64,000 nt of DNA from Sediminicola sp037203765 (lineage in GTDB: Bacteria > Bacteroidota > Bacteroidia > Flavobacteriales > Flavobacteriaceae): the NCBI RefSeq assembly GCF_037203765.1, contig NZ_JBBCAS010000003.1:1-64000 (forward strand), read 5' to 3'. Each line of letters starts with the position of its first letter. Position 1 is the stretch's first letter. Position numbers and translations under genes: made by a program. The notes under the pieces are model-generated. The model was given only the letters and a program-made list of their open reading frames with translations. It was not told where the DNA came from and did not search any database. Below, piece after piece: positions 24,505 through 33,456 of this stretch.

Positions 24505-26352
24505 ATGGAAGAAAAAAAAATTGATGTTAAATCTATAATTGGTTTTGTACTGATTTTCGGTATCCTGATTTTCATGTTTTACCAGAACCAGCCAACCCCT
24601 GAGGAGTTAGAGGCTCAAAAGGCAAAGCAAGAGCAGGTAGAGGCCCAGAATAAGGCTGCTGAAGTGCAAAAGGAGATTCCGGCTGCAGAGCCAGCTATTA
24701 ATATGCAGGACTCCACTTCGGTTGCCGGCTATAAAAATGCCATGGGCGCTTTTGGATTTAATACCCCATCTGAAGCTACAACGGTTTTGGAAAATGATCT
24801 GGTTGTTTTAAAAATAAGCAACAAAGGTGGACAGATCGTTGAGGCCAAAATGAAAGAATTTGTCACCTACGATTCCATTCCGGTCTATTTGGTGAAGGAT
24901 GGCAATGCTACATTCGACATTACCTTTAAAACCAGCGATAACAGGTCCTTGAACACCAAGGATTTGTATTTTGAGCCAACTATGACCAATAATGGGGACA
25001 TTCAAGTGCTTTCCATGAAGGCCAAAGTATCTCCCACCCAGTATTTGGAATATCGTTATGAAATGAAACCTAATGACTATTTGGTTGATTTTATGGTGAG
25101 ATCACAAGGGCTTAATGGAATAATCAATCCCAGTGGAGGCATAAACCTTGAATGGAAACTTAAAGGGATCCGTCACTCAAAAAGTATTCAATACGAAAAC
25201 CGTTACACGCGTCTTACCTATAATCACGAAGATGGAAAGATCAGTAAACTTTCAGAGAGCAGTGATGATGAGGAAACCGAAACGGATGTTAAATGGCTAT
25301 CCTACAGGCAACACTTTTTCAGTTCCATCTTAGCTACCAAAACACCATTTGAGTCGGCAATATTGAAATCTGTCAATCTGGTTGAAGAAGAAAGTAAGAC
25401 CGCTGGATATACCAAGGAATACAGTAGTGTGGTTCCAATGGAATTACAGGGAGGGGAACTTTCCTATAACATGGACTGGTATTATGGCCCAACGGATGTT
25501 AAAGTTTTATCACAGTACAAGGAACTGGGATTGGAAGATTCCATTCCGTTCGGTTGGGGAATTTTTGGTTGGATCAACAAGTATATATTTACGCCTGCCT
25601 ATACCTTTTTGAGCTCGTTCCTTCCATTTGGTATTGCCATTGTGGTGATGACCATCTTGGTACGATTGCTCATGTCACCGGTGACGTATAAGTCCTATCT
25701 CTCACAGGCTAAAATGAAGGTATTGAAACCGGAAATAACCGAGCTTAATGAGAAGTATAAGGACAATGCCATGAAAAAGCAGCAAGAGACCATGAAACTG
25801 TACGGTAAGGCAGGAGTGAGTCCTATGAGTGGTTGTTTGCCCGCATTGGTGCAGCTTCCTATATTCTATGCGCTCTTTATGTTCTTCCCAACATCATTTG
25901 CCTTGCGTCAAAAATCATTTTTATGGGCAGATGACCTTTCTTCCTACGATACGATAGCTCAGTTGCCTTTCAGTATTCCATTCTACGGGGATCATGTTAG
26001 TTTATTCCCAATTTTGGCGTCTGTTGCCATTTTCTTTTATATGATGATGACCACAGGACAGAATATGCCGACACAACCCGGGATGCCCAATATGAAGTTC
26101 ATTATTTACTTATCGCCATTGATGATGTTGTTCTTCTTCAATAGTTATGCGAGTGGATTGAGTTTGTACTATTTTGTATCCAACCTAATTACCATTTTTA
26201 TCATGTTGGCCATCAAGAAGTTTATTATTGATGAGGACAAAATACACGCGCAGATTCAGGAGAATAAGAAGAAGCCAAAAAAGGAAAGCAAGTTCCAGAG
26301 AAAAATGCGCGAGATGATGGAGCAGGCAGAGGCCCAAAAGAAAAACAAATAA
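24505..26352 (+). CDS. yidC: Membrane protein insertase YidC
   Basis: A 615-residue inner-membrane insertase/chaperone. An N-terminal helix (SIIGFVLIFGILIFMFY) is followed by a charged linker and the large periplasmic beta-sandwich domain to about residue 350. The conserved five-helix core then has FGIAIVVMTILVRLLMSPVT, MSGCLPALVQLPIFYALFMF and YASGLSLYYFVSNL. The C-terminus is a basic tail ending QRKMREMMEQAEAQKKNK, which may contact ribosomes. Length fits Bacteroidetes YidC. It is closed by a terminator at 26371-26403. Confidence 0.95.
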   Translation: MEEKKIDVKSIIGFVLIFGILIFMFYQNQPTPEELEAQKAKQEQVEAQNKAAEVQKEIPAAEPAINMQDSTSVAGYKNAMGAFGFNTPSEATTVLENDLVVLKISNKGGQIVEAKMKEFVTYDSIPVYLVKDGNATFDITFKTSDNRSLNTKDLYFEPTMTNNGDIQVLSMKAKVSPTQYLEYRYEMKPNDYLVDFMVRSQGLNGIINPSGGINLEWKLKGIRHSKSIQYENRYTRLTYNHEDGKISKLSESSDDEETETDVKWLSYRQHFFSSILATKTPFESAILKSVNLVEEESKTAGYTKEYSSVVPMELQGGELSYNMDWYYGPTDVKVLSQYKELGLEDSIPFGWGIFGWINKYIFTPAYTFLSSFLPFGIAIVVMTILVRLLMSPVTYKSYLSQAKMKVLKPEITELNEKYKDNAMKKQQETMKLYGKAGVSPMSGCLPALVQLPIFYALFMFFPTSFALRQKSFLWADDLSSYDTIAQLPFSIPFYGDHVSLFPILASVAIFFYMMMTTGQNMPTQPGMPNMKFIIYLSPLMMLFFFNSYASGLSLYYFVSNLITIFIMLAIKKFIIDEDKIHAQIQENKKKPKKESKFQRKMREMMEQAEAQKKNK

Positions 26353-26370
26353 TTGAATAGGATCCAAAAT

Positions 26371-26403
26371 AAAAAAACTCCCACTGCTTGGGAGTTTTTT
26401 TTT
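26371..26403 (+). terminator. Terminator downstream of yidC
   Basis: AACTCCCA pairs with TGGGAGTT (loop CTGCT), followed by a long T-run, 18 bases after the yidC stop. An A-run on the other side means it could act in both directions. Confidence 0.85.
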
Positions 26404-26461
26404 GCTCTTCAATTTCCCATAAATTGGAGGTCCAATAGCAAAATAGTGGGGTATCCTCAAA

Positions 26462-26489
26462 AAAAAGCTCCCTGTTACAGGGAGCTTTT
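26462..26489 (-). terminator. Orphan hairpin terminator
   Basis: AGCTCCCTG pairs perfectly with CAGGGAGCT around a TTA loop. The longer T-run (8) lies on the minus-strand side, so it best reads as a minus-strand terminator. It sits beyond the fasciclin terminator, so it may be a backup or end an unannotated short transcript. Confidence 0.6.
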
Positions 26490-26640
26490 CGCATGATATA
26501 GGTTTAGTTTGGAAAGATTTGGGACTGTAAATATCAGGGATAAGTACGCGCTTTTAAAATTATAGTTGTAAAGCGTTCATTTTTGTATGTTAAAGGAATA
26601 TTCTGTGTTGTTACCAAGATCAAGTACACCCCATGGAGAT

Positions 26641-26671
26641 AAAAAAACCACACTGTAGCGCAGTGTGGTTT
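26641..26671 (-). terminator. Terminator downstream of the fasciclin lipoprotein gene
   Basis: An 11-base perfect stem (26645-26655 with 26661-26671) is followed on the minus strand by seven T. It lies about 80 bases after the fasciclin gene stop at 26750. Confidence 0.82.
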
Positions 26672-26749
26672 AATACTAGATTCTAAAAATGTCCTAGTCC
26701 ATAGCTAATTCATAAAAGAATTAATCGGGGCAATAGTAGGTAAATTATG

Positions 26750-27796
26750 TTATAGGGCGTCCAATACTTCTTGCGGCAACAATACCTTGTTGATCACATG
26801 AACGGCACCATTTGTTGTTGCCACGTTGGCAATAACCACTTGGGCGTCTGTATCGGTGGCATCTCCAATAAATACACCCCCAGATAAACCAATAGAAACA
26901 TTTTCTCCCTGTACAGTTTCAATCATCATGCCATCATTTAGGTTAGTGGAATAAGCGGCTGTACCGGAGACTACATGGTATGTCAATACCTTGGCAAGCA
27001 ATGCCTTCTCTTCTGGAGTATCAAATTCGCTCAAGCTGGCATATCCCAAAGTGTTTAAAAGAGCTTCAAAAGCGTCGTTTGTTGGTGCAAACACTGTAAA
27101 GGGGCCATCGCTGCTCAAAGTGGCCACCAAGTCCGCATCTGCCTGGACAAGGGCATCAACCAATAAACTTAAAGCGGCAGTGGCCTGAGCTGTTTCTACA
27201 ATATTTTGTGTAGGAGGCGCAAGTGCATTCAAAACTTCTTGGGGCAATAGAACTTTATCAATTACATGCACCACACCATTGGATGTGTCCACATCCGGTA
27301 TAACAACCGCTGCACTGGCATCTGTTGCGTCTCCGATGAAAACCCCACCGTTTAGATCAACAGAAACATTTTCACCTTGGAATGTTTCAATTCTCATGTC
27401 TTGGGTTAAATCAGTTGACAGAGCCGCAGTTCCTTCCACAACGTGGTAGGTCAGGACTTTTGCCAACAATTCTTTTTCTTCTGCCGTGTCAAAATCTGCC
27501 AAGCTGTTGTAGTCATCTCCTAATGCTTCGAGCAAGTTCGCGAACGCTTCATTCGTTGGTGCAAAAACGGTAAATGGTCCGTTTGCGCTTAAAGTGGCCA
27601 CCAAATCGGCATCTGCCTGAATCAAAGCCTCTACCAAAAGACTTAGATCGGAGGTCGCTTGGGCCGTTTCAACGATATTGAGTTCAGTGGACATTTCTTC
27701 TTCCATTATATTGCTGTCGTCATCATTACAGGATAGTAAGAACAATGAAAACAAAGCCATGAAGGCTAGGGCATTTAATCTGAATAATTTTTTCAT
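26750..27796 (-). CDS. Two-domain fasciclin (FAS1) lipoprotein
   Basis: A 348-residue predicted lipoprotein: signal with lipobox LLSC (ALFSLFLLSCNDDD), an acidic linker, then two FAS1 domains at about 41-190 and 200-348. Each carries the FAS1 H1 (GPFTVFAPTN) and H2 (LLAKVLTYHVV) regions and ends in VVHVIDKVLLPQEVL or a near copy. FAS1 domains mediate adhesion and ligand binding at the cell surface. The two domains share long identical blocks, so they come from an internal duplication. The acidic CNDDDSN after the lipobox cysteine is the kind of sequence linked to surface export in Bacteroidetes, an inference. It appears monocistronic. Confidence 0.88.
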   Translation of the reverse strand: MKKLFRLNALAFMALFSLFLLSCNDDDSNIMEEEMSTELNIVETAQATSDLSLLVEALIQADADLVATLSANGPFTVFAPTNEAFANLLEALGDDYNSLADFDTAEEKELLAKVLTYHVVEGTAALSTDLTQDMRIETFQGENVSVDLNGGVFIGDATDASAAVVIPDVDTSNGVVHVIDKVLLPQEVLNALAPPTQNIVETAQATAALSLLVDALVQADADLVATLSSDGPFTVFAPTNDAFEALLNTLGYASLSEFDTPEEKALLAKVLTYHVVSGTAAYSTNLNDGMMIETVQGENVSIGLSGGVFIGDATDTDAQVVIANVATTNGAVHVINKVLLPQEVLDAL

Positions 27797-28153
27797 AATG
27801 TTTTTAGGTTTTAAGGGTTATGCTAAAATTGAATGAATAGGTAGTCAAACGTCTAACACGTAATCTCATGTGGTGAAACTAACTTTTGGTCACACATATT
27901 GACATATTTTCTGTTTAATAAATTGAGTAAATATTTAAACATTTCAAACTTAGGCAAAATATATTTTTGTTTATGTTTATTTAAAAAAAGTTTAACAAAA
28001 ATGAATTATGTTATGTAGAGGTGATTATTTCGACCAAGGCAATTCATTGTTTGCAGCGTTTGATTTTCTTTTGATTTTTGAATTAAATAGGTGTTGCCAA
28101 AAGAGATCATGACATCTGCGAATTTTGTATTTTTGCATATTGATTTGAAGAAG
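27797..28153. other. A+T-rich divergent intergenic region, fasciclin / mnmA
   Basis: This 357-base gap separates two divergent genes. Its right end carries the mnmA promoter element at 28128-28135. I see no clear TAnnTTTG element for the fasciclin gene and no hairpin, repeat or credible ORF. Confidence 0.55.
28128..28135 (+). promoter_or_regulatory. -7 promoter element for mnmA (TATTTTTG)
   Basis: Exact TAnnTTTG match, 18 bases before the mnmA ATG at 28154. It lies inside the longer open frame from 28091, which supports the shorter start. Confidence 0.55.
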
Positions 28154-29344
28154 ATGAAAAAAGTTGTAGTTGGACTTTCCGGGGGAGTAGATTCTAGTGT
28201 AACCGCTTATTTGTTGAAAGAGCAGGGTTATGAGGTAATAGGCTTGTTTATGAAGAATTGGCACGATGATTCCGTGACCATTTCTGATGAATGTCCATGG
28301 TTGGAGGATAGTAACGATGCTCTTATTGTGGCTGAAAAGTTGGGAATTCCCTTCCAGACCGTTGATTTGAGTGAACAGTACAAGGAGCGTATAGTTGATT
28401 ATATGTTCCATGAATATGAAAAGGGAAGAACCCCAAATCCGGATGTGTTGTGCAATAGGGAGATCAAGTTTGATGTCTTTATGAAAATAGCCATGCGTTT
28501 GGGGGCAGATTATGTGGCCACGGGTCATTATTGTAGAAAGGGCACCATTATGAATGAAGATGGATCCGAAACCTATCAACTATTGGCCGGAGTGGATGGC
28601 AATAAGGATCAGTCTTATTTCCTTTGTCAATTGTCACAAGGGCAATTGGCCAAAACGCTCTTTCCCATAGGAGAACTCACCAAGCCAGAGGTACGCAAGA
28701 TCGCTGCTGACAATAATCTGATTACCGCCGATAAAAAGGATTCACAAGGACTCTGTTTTATTGGAAAAGTGAGGCTGCCAGATTTTCTGCAACAGAAATT
28801 GAAACCTAAAAAGGGCGTAATTGTTGAGGTGCCCTCCTCCTTGCCACAATACCAAACCAATAATCCCATCTTCGATTCCAAGCGGGAAGAGTTGGCGTTT
28901 AATGCCATAAAACCAAGATATAATCTTGAAGATGGTAAGGTGGTAGGAGAGCATTTGGGGGCCCATTATTTTACAAAAGGTCAGCGAAAGGGACTGGATG
29001 TTGGGGGAACTAAAGAGCCATTGTTTGTCATAGAAACTGATGTAGTGGACAATATCATATATACGGGGCAGGGAAAGAGCCATCCTGGATTGTATAGACG
29101 TACCCTTTTCGTTAGCAATGAAGAATTGCATTGGGTGCGTACAGATTTGGCCTTAAAGCCGGATCAGACCATGGAGGTCATGGCCAGGATCCGTTATAGG
29201 CAGCCATTGCAAAAGGCAACCCTATACCAAACCGAAGCTGGCATGTATGTAGATTTTGAGGAAAAACAATCGGCAATTACCGAAGGACAATTCGTGGCCT
29301 GGTACTTGGAAGATGAACTAATTGGATCAGGAGTGATCTCATAA
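28154..29344 (+). CDS. mnmA: tRNA 2-thiouridine(34) synthase MnmA
   Basis: A 396-residue cytoplasmic enzyme that adenylates and thiolates U34 of Lys, Glu and Gln tRNAs. The PP-loop VGLSGGVDSSV begins near residue 5. The two catalytic cysteines lie in NPDVLCNREIKF and DSQGLCFIGK. The central and C-terminal beta-barrel domains are complete (HYFTKGQRKGLDVGG). ATG 28154 is chosen because it places the PP-loop at the N-terminus and lies downstream of the promoter element. The S8 protease gene starts one base after its stop. Confidence 0.93.
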   Translation: MKKVVVGLSGGVDSSVTAYLLKEQGYEVIGLFMKNWHDDSVTISDECPWLEDSNDALIVAEKLGIPFQTVDLSEQYKERIVDYMFHEYEKGRTPNPDVLCNREIKFDVFMKIAMRLGADYVATGHYCRKGTIMNEDGSETYQLLAGVDGNKDQSYFLCQLSQGQLAKTLFPIGELTKPEVRKIAADNNLITADKKDSQGLCFIGKVRLPDFLQQKLKPKKGVIVEVPSSLPQYQTNNPIFDSKREELAFNAIKPRYNLEDGKVVGEHLGAHYFTKGQRKGLDVGGTKEPLFVIETDVVDNIIYTGQGKSHPGLYRRTLFVSNEELHWVRTDLALKPDQTMEVMARIRYRQPLQKATLYQTEAGMYVDFEEKQSAITEGQFVAWYLEDELIGSGVIS

Positions 29345-29345
29345 T

Positions 29346-30995
29346 ATGGTAAAATACATCCTTGTCATATTTTTTCTTTGTGGTATGTTGGGGGCAAGGG
29401 CCCAAGAACATGCTTGGGTATATTTTAAGGATAAGGACAAGGTGGCTGAATCATTGGCAGCTCCTGAAAATATTTTAACAGCAAGGGCACTGGCCCGTAA
29501 AGAAAAGTTTAATGTTCCTGTGGACGAAAGGGATGTCCCGGTAAACCAGTCTTATATTGATCAAATCAAGCTTCAAGCCGGTATTTTGGTCAAGGCAAAA
29601 TCCAAATGGCTCAATTGTGTCCATGTCATAGGTAGTGGCAATGCTATTGCAGCCCTTTCGAACCTCGACTTTGTAGATAGGATTTCCTATGCCGATCGGA
29701 GTCTGAACGCAAAGAACAAGCGTACCGCCCTTACTAAAGATCAGCCAGATAACCACACTCATAAGTTTTTATCCCAAGAGGCCAATTTTGTCTATGGACA
29801 AAGTCAGGCCCAAATCTCACAATTGAAGGTTGAGGCCCTGCATCGATTGGATTATACGGGGGAAGGCTTTTGGATCGCAGTGATGGACGGAGGGTTTCCC
29901 AATGTGGACAAGCTCGGAGTTTTTTCACGGTTGCGTGCAAATAATGATTTGAAGGGTGGCTATGATTTTGTGGATCGGAACACCAATATTTACCGTGCCG
30001 ATGGGGATAGCCATGGTACAAGGGTCTTATCGGACCTAGGAGGATATATTGATAATCAGTTTGTGGGTACTGCACCAGATGCCAGCTATATACTCTTTAG
30101 AACGGAGGACGGGGCTTCAGAAACCCCGGTGGAAGAAAGTTATTGGGTCGAAGCCGCTGAAAGGGCAGATAGTCTGGGGGTAGACCTTATTAATACCTCC
30201 TTGGGCTATAGCACTTTTGACAATCCAAATTATAATTACAGTCCGTCCGAAATGGATGGGAACACTACCTTTATTTCCAGAGGGGCCAACATCGCCACAG
30301 AAAAGGGAATGTTGGTGGTAAATTCAGCGGGGAATTCTGGAAGCACCACTTGGGGGGTGATCACAGCTCCTGCAGATGCGAACGTTTTCACCGTGGGCGC
30401 TGTGGATATCAATGGGGCTTATGTAAGTTTCAGTTCCCGTGGTCCCAATGCAAATGGAATTGTAAAACCAGATGGCATGGCTCTGGGAAGAAATGCTGCT
30501 GTAGTGGATGAGAACAACGCTATTGTCTCCAACAATGGCACCTCATTTTCATCTCCAATTATGGCGGGTGCCATTGCTTCTTTTTGGGGTGCTTTCCCAG
30601 ATAGGTCCAACTTGGAGATCATGCAGATGGTCCGGGAGGGGTCTTCCCTGTTTACGGACCCTAATTCCCAAATGGGGTATGGAATCCCAAATTTTGAGCT
30701 GGCATTGACATTAAATGGTGTGGATGTAGCTGAAGAAGAGGAGATTGTCACAGAGGATGACCTGGACTATATTCTATTTCCAAACCCTATGGATGTCTCG
30801 GTGCAGATCCAACTACCTCCGGGGGCAACATCGGCTATCCTAAGGTTGTACGATAGTTATGGAAAACGTATCTTGGAAAGGCAAATTTCCGAAACGGACA
30901 ATCAAATCTCCGTGGAGCAATTGAGTAGGGCTATGTATATCATTCAATTGGAAATGGATGGCATCAATAAGGAATACAAGTTGATAAAAAAATAA
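29346..30995 (+). CDS. Secreted S8 serine peptidase with T9SS type A sorting domain
   Basis: A 549-residue subtilisin-like protease. Signal peptide MVKYILVIFFLCGMLGARAQ; a probable inhibitor-like propeptide to about residue 150; then the catalytic domain with Asp in WIAVMDGGF, His in GDSHGTRVLS and Ser in NGTSFSSPIMAG. Oxyanion Asn is in VNSAGNSG. The C-terminal 75 residues (DYILFPNPMDVSVQI through GMN-type strands to YKLIKK) form a type A T9SS sorting domain, so the protein should cross the outer membrane by the type IX system. It is the middle gene of an operon with mnmA and the nitronate monooxygenase gene (1-base overlap). Confidence 0.9.
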   Translation: MVKYILVIFFLCGMLGARAQEHAWVYFKDKDKVAESLAAPENILTARALARKEKFNVPVDERDVPVNQSYIDQIKLQAGILVKAKSKWLNCVHVIGSGNAIAALSNLDFVDRISYADRSLNAKNKRTALTKDQPDNHTHKFLSQEANFVYGQSQAQISQLKVEALHRLDYTGEGFWIAVMDGGFPNVDKLGVFSRLRANNDLKGGYDFVDRNTNIYRADGDSHGTRVLSDLGGYIDNQFVGTAPDASYILFRTEDGASETPVEESYWVEAAERADSLGVDLINTSLGYSTFDNPNYNYSPSEMDGNTTFISRGANIATEKGMLVVNSAGNSGSTTWGVITAPADANVFTVGAVDINGAYVSFSSRGPNANGIVKPDGMALGRNAAVVDENNAIVSNNGTSFSSPIMAGAIASFWGAFPDRSNLEIMQMVREGSSLFTDPNSQMGYGIPNFELALTLNGVDVAEEEEIVTEDDLDYILFPNPMDVSVQIQLPPGATSAILRLYDSYGKRILERQISETDNQISVEQLSRAMYIIQLEMDGINKEYKLIKK

Positions 30996-31936
30996 TGGAG
31001 AATAGGATCACAGAACTATTTAAAATACAGTATCCCATTATACAAGCTGGGATGATATGGGCCAGTGGATGGCGATTGGCATCTGCTGTTTCCAACGCCG
31101 GTGGTTTGGGTATCATTGGAGCCGGTTCCATGTATCCGGAAGTGTTACGGGAGCATATTCAAAAATGTCAAAAAGCGACCAAGAAACCTTTTGGGGTAAA
31201 TGTGCCCATGTTGTATCCGGACATTGACCAATTGATGTCCATCATTGTAGAACTTGGAGTGAAAATCGTCTTTACTTCGGCCGGTAACCCTAAAACCTGG
31301 ACCTCCCATTTAAAAGAAAACGGTATTACCGTGGTACATGTGGTGAGCAGTGTGAAATTTGCAGTGAAGGCCCAAGAAGCCGGTGCTGATGCCATAGTTG
31401 CCGAAGGTTTTGAAGCCGGGGGACACAATGGAAGGGACGAAACAACCACCCTGACCTTGATTCCCGCTGTCAAGGAAAAAATTGACATACCGCTGATCGC
31501 TGCCGGAGGGATCGCTACAGGAAGGTCTATGTTGGCCGTCATGGTCTTGGGTGCCGATGGGGTGCAGGTTGGGAGTAGGTTCGTTGCAAGTTTTGAGGCG
31601 TCATCGCACGAACTTTTTAAACAAAAGGTAGTGGAAGCGGGAGAAGGGGATACCATTTTGACCCTCAAAGAATTGGCACCCGTTAGATTGATAAAGAACA
31701 AATTCTTTCAGGATATCCAAAATTTGTACGCCCAATCACCAACGGTGGAAGAGTTGAAACAATTGTTGGGCAGGGCAAGGGCCAAGCGCGGCATGTTCGA
31801 AGGGGATCTTGAAGAGGGGGAGTTGGAAATAGGTCAGGTTTCAGCCATAATCCATGATATCAAACCTGCCGCAGAAATAGTTGCGGATATGGTTTTGGAG
31901 TTTGAGACGGCAAAAAAGGCCGTATCACACTTATAA
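30995..31936 (+). CDS. Nitronate monooxygenase family FMN protein
   Basis: A 313-residue TIM-barrel flavoprotein of the 2-nitropropane dioxygenase/nitronate monooxygenase family. Visible marks are YPIIQAGMIWASGWRLASAV at the N-terminus, GGLGIIGAGSM, ADAIVAEGFEAGGHNGRDE (FMN site) and PLIAAGGIATGRSM with GADGVQVGSRFVAS. The true substrate is uncertain; many members act on propionate-3-nitronate, others in lipid metabolism as enoyl reductases. Its ATG overlaps the S8 protease TAA by one base, giving strong translational coupling in a three-gene unit. Confidence 0.85.
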   Translation: MENRITELFKIQYPIIQAGMIWASGWRLASAVSNAGGLGIIGAGSMYPEVLREHIQKCQKATKKPFGVNVPMLYPDIDQLMSIIVELGVKIVFTSAGNPKTWTSHLKENGITVVHVVSSVKFAVKAQEAGADAIVAEGFEAGGHNGRDETTTLTLIPAVKEKIDIPLIAAGGIATGRSMLAVMVLGADGVQVGSRFVASFEASSHELFKQKVVEAGEGDTILTLKELAPVRLIKNKFFQDIQNLYAQSPTVEELKQLLGRARAKRGMFEGDLEEGELEIGQVSAIIHDIKPAAEIVADMVLEFETAKKAVSHL

Positions 31937-31971
31937 TACAGCTTTCCGGGATACCCTTTGTTGAGGGCTAT

Positions 31972-33285
31972 TTATTTGAGTTCCCGGTCCAATACCAATA
32001 TAGTCTGTAATAGTACATTGGCTCCATTGGCCATGTCCTCAGCTGAAGTAAATTCATTTGGGGAATGACTAATACCATCTCTACTGGGCACAAAGATCAT
32101 TCCCGCTGGGGCAATGAGTGCCATATCTTGGGCATCATGGCCTGCACCACTTTGCATTTGTTTATGGGACAATCCCAATTTCTTTGCGGAAACGGCAATG
32201 GCTTCCTGAATGGTCCTATCTGTTAGGGCGGGTTTTGCATTGGCATCAATGGGATGAAATTCAATGGCAGTATTGGAATCTTTGGCTATTTCCGCAGCCC
32301 TTTTTTGAATCCCTTGGAATACCAGTGCTATTTTTTCAGATGATAGATCACGTATTTCCAAACTTAGGAGAACTTTACCTGGAATTACATTGGGCGCACC
32401 CGGTTCAGCGGCAATCCTCCCTACAGTACCTACTTGTTTTCCCTCAAAACTGTTGGTCACTTCATTGACTGCTATGATGAATTTGGAAGCGGCCAAAAGG
32501 GCATCCTTTCTCATATTCATCGGTGTGGTCCCGGCATGGTTGGCGAATCCGGTTATCTCTACATCCCACCATTTGATGCCAACAATACCCTCTACGACAC
32601 CAATATCAATGTTCTCAGTATCCAAAATACCACCTTGCTCAATATGCAATTCTAAAAAAGCGGCCAAATCCCCTTTTTTTCTAGCGGCCTGATCTATTTT
32701 TGTCACATCTCCCCCTAACCTATTTGCACCTTCCCCTTGTGTAAACCCTGTACTATTTTTAACCAAGAGTGCTTCCGGACTCAATGCCCCGGCCAAAGCC
32801 CTGCTGCCCAATAGGCCCCCTTCCTCGTTGGAAAAAATAATGACTTCCAGGGGGTGCTGGGTTTCCACGTTATTTTCAAAAAGGGTAAGTGCCACTTCCA
32901 GGGCGGCCATAGACCCGACACATCCATCGTAATTGCCACCGTCTGGGACAGTATCCGTATGGGAACCAAAAGCAATAGCTTTCTTGGTCCCATCATTACC
33001 TTCCCGCCTGCCAATGATATTGCCGGCATAATCAATATGCACCTCCAATCCCGCATTTTTCATAAGATTGATGAGATAGGTTCTGGAAGCAATATCGGCA
33101 TCACTAAAAGCGACCCGACTAGTTTCCCCATTGTCTTTCATGCCGAATTTTGCCAATTCGAAAATACTTTTCTCCAACCTATCTTGGTCAACGGCCAGTT
33201 CTGATGCTTTGTTGATAGGTGGTTTTTGGCCATAGCCGGATAGAGAAATAAGCAGCAAAAAAATGGAGAGAAATTTATAGGACAT
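31972..33285 (-). CDS. Exported M20 family hydrolase (allantoate/N-carbamoyl-amino-acid amidohydrolase type)
   Basis: A 437-residue zinc hydrolase. It starts with a signal peptide (MSYKFLSIFLLLISLSGYGQ), so it should be exported, unlike typical cytoplasmic carbamoylases. Metal ligands are visible: GSHTDTVPDGG (His), NYDGCVG (Asp), FSNEEGG (Glu pair), ELHIEQGG (His) and GAGHDAQDM (His). GFANHAGTTPMNMRKDAL is the dimerisation-domain motif of this subfamily. Substrate is not determined; N-carbamoyl amino acids, allantoate or similar amides fit. It stands alone between convergent and divergent neighbours. Confidence 0.85.
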   Translation of the reverse strand: MSYKFLSIFLLLISLSGYGQKPPINKASELAVDQDRLEKSIFELAKFGMKDNGETSRVAFSDADIASRTYLINLMKNAGLEVHIDYAGNIIGRREGNDGTKKAIAFGSHTDTVPDGGNYDGCVGSMAALEVALTLFENNVETQHPLEVIIFSNEEGGLLGSRALAGALSPEALLVKNSTGFTQGEGANRLGGDVTKIDQAARKKGDLAAFLELHIEQGGILDTENIDIGVVEGIVGIKWWDVEITGFANHAGTTPMNMRKDALLAASKFIIAVNEVTNSFEGKQVGTVGRIAAEPGAPNVIPGKVLLSLEIRDLSSEKIALVFQGIQKRAAEIAKDSNTAIEFHPIDANAKPALTDRTIQEAIAVSAKKLGLSHKQMQSGAGHDAQDMALIAPAGMIFVPSRDGISHSPNEFTSAEDMANGANVLLQTILVLDRELK

Positions 33286-33402
33286 ATCTGGTTTTTTAAG
33301 GTTCAGTAAGATAGCTAAAAAACAAATACCTTAAAATCCTAAATGAGGGTTAAAGGCAATTCATCCAGTTGCTTTGGAGCACCTAATTACCAAAAATTGT
33401 GC

Positions 33403-33432
33403 TTTGTTTTTGAGAAGTAAATTGTACTTTTA
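33403..33432 (+). promoter_or_regulatory. Promoter for GMP reductase gene
   Basis: TTTG (33403-33406) is followed after 18 bases by TACTTTTA (33425-33432), close to the Bacteroidetes -33/-7 pattern with one mismatch in the -7 box. The ATG at 33457 lies 24 bases further on. Confidence 0.5.
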
Positions 33433-33456
33433 AAAGTAACCCAAAAGTATTTTAGG

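Larger units (their letters stand above)
26353..26749. other. Intergenic stretch with three stacked hairpin terminators
   Basis: This 397-base gap between convergent yidC and the fasciclin gene holds hairpins at 26371-26403, 26462-26489 and 26641-26671 (separate entries). The first serves yidC and the last the fasciclin gene. The middle one has no annotated gene to terminate. I see no convincing ORF in 26490-26640. Confidence 0.7.

Noticed and set aside
28025..28579. Minus-strand open frame of 184 codons over the start of mnmA
   Set aside because: It lies antisense to the PP-loop region of mnmA, whose identity is certain, and its translation looks like a mirrored coding shadow.
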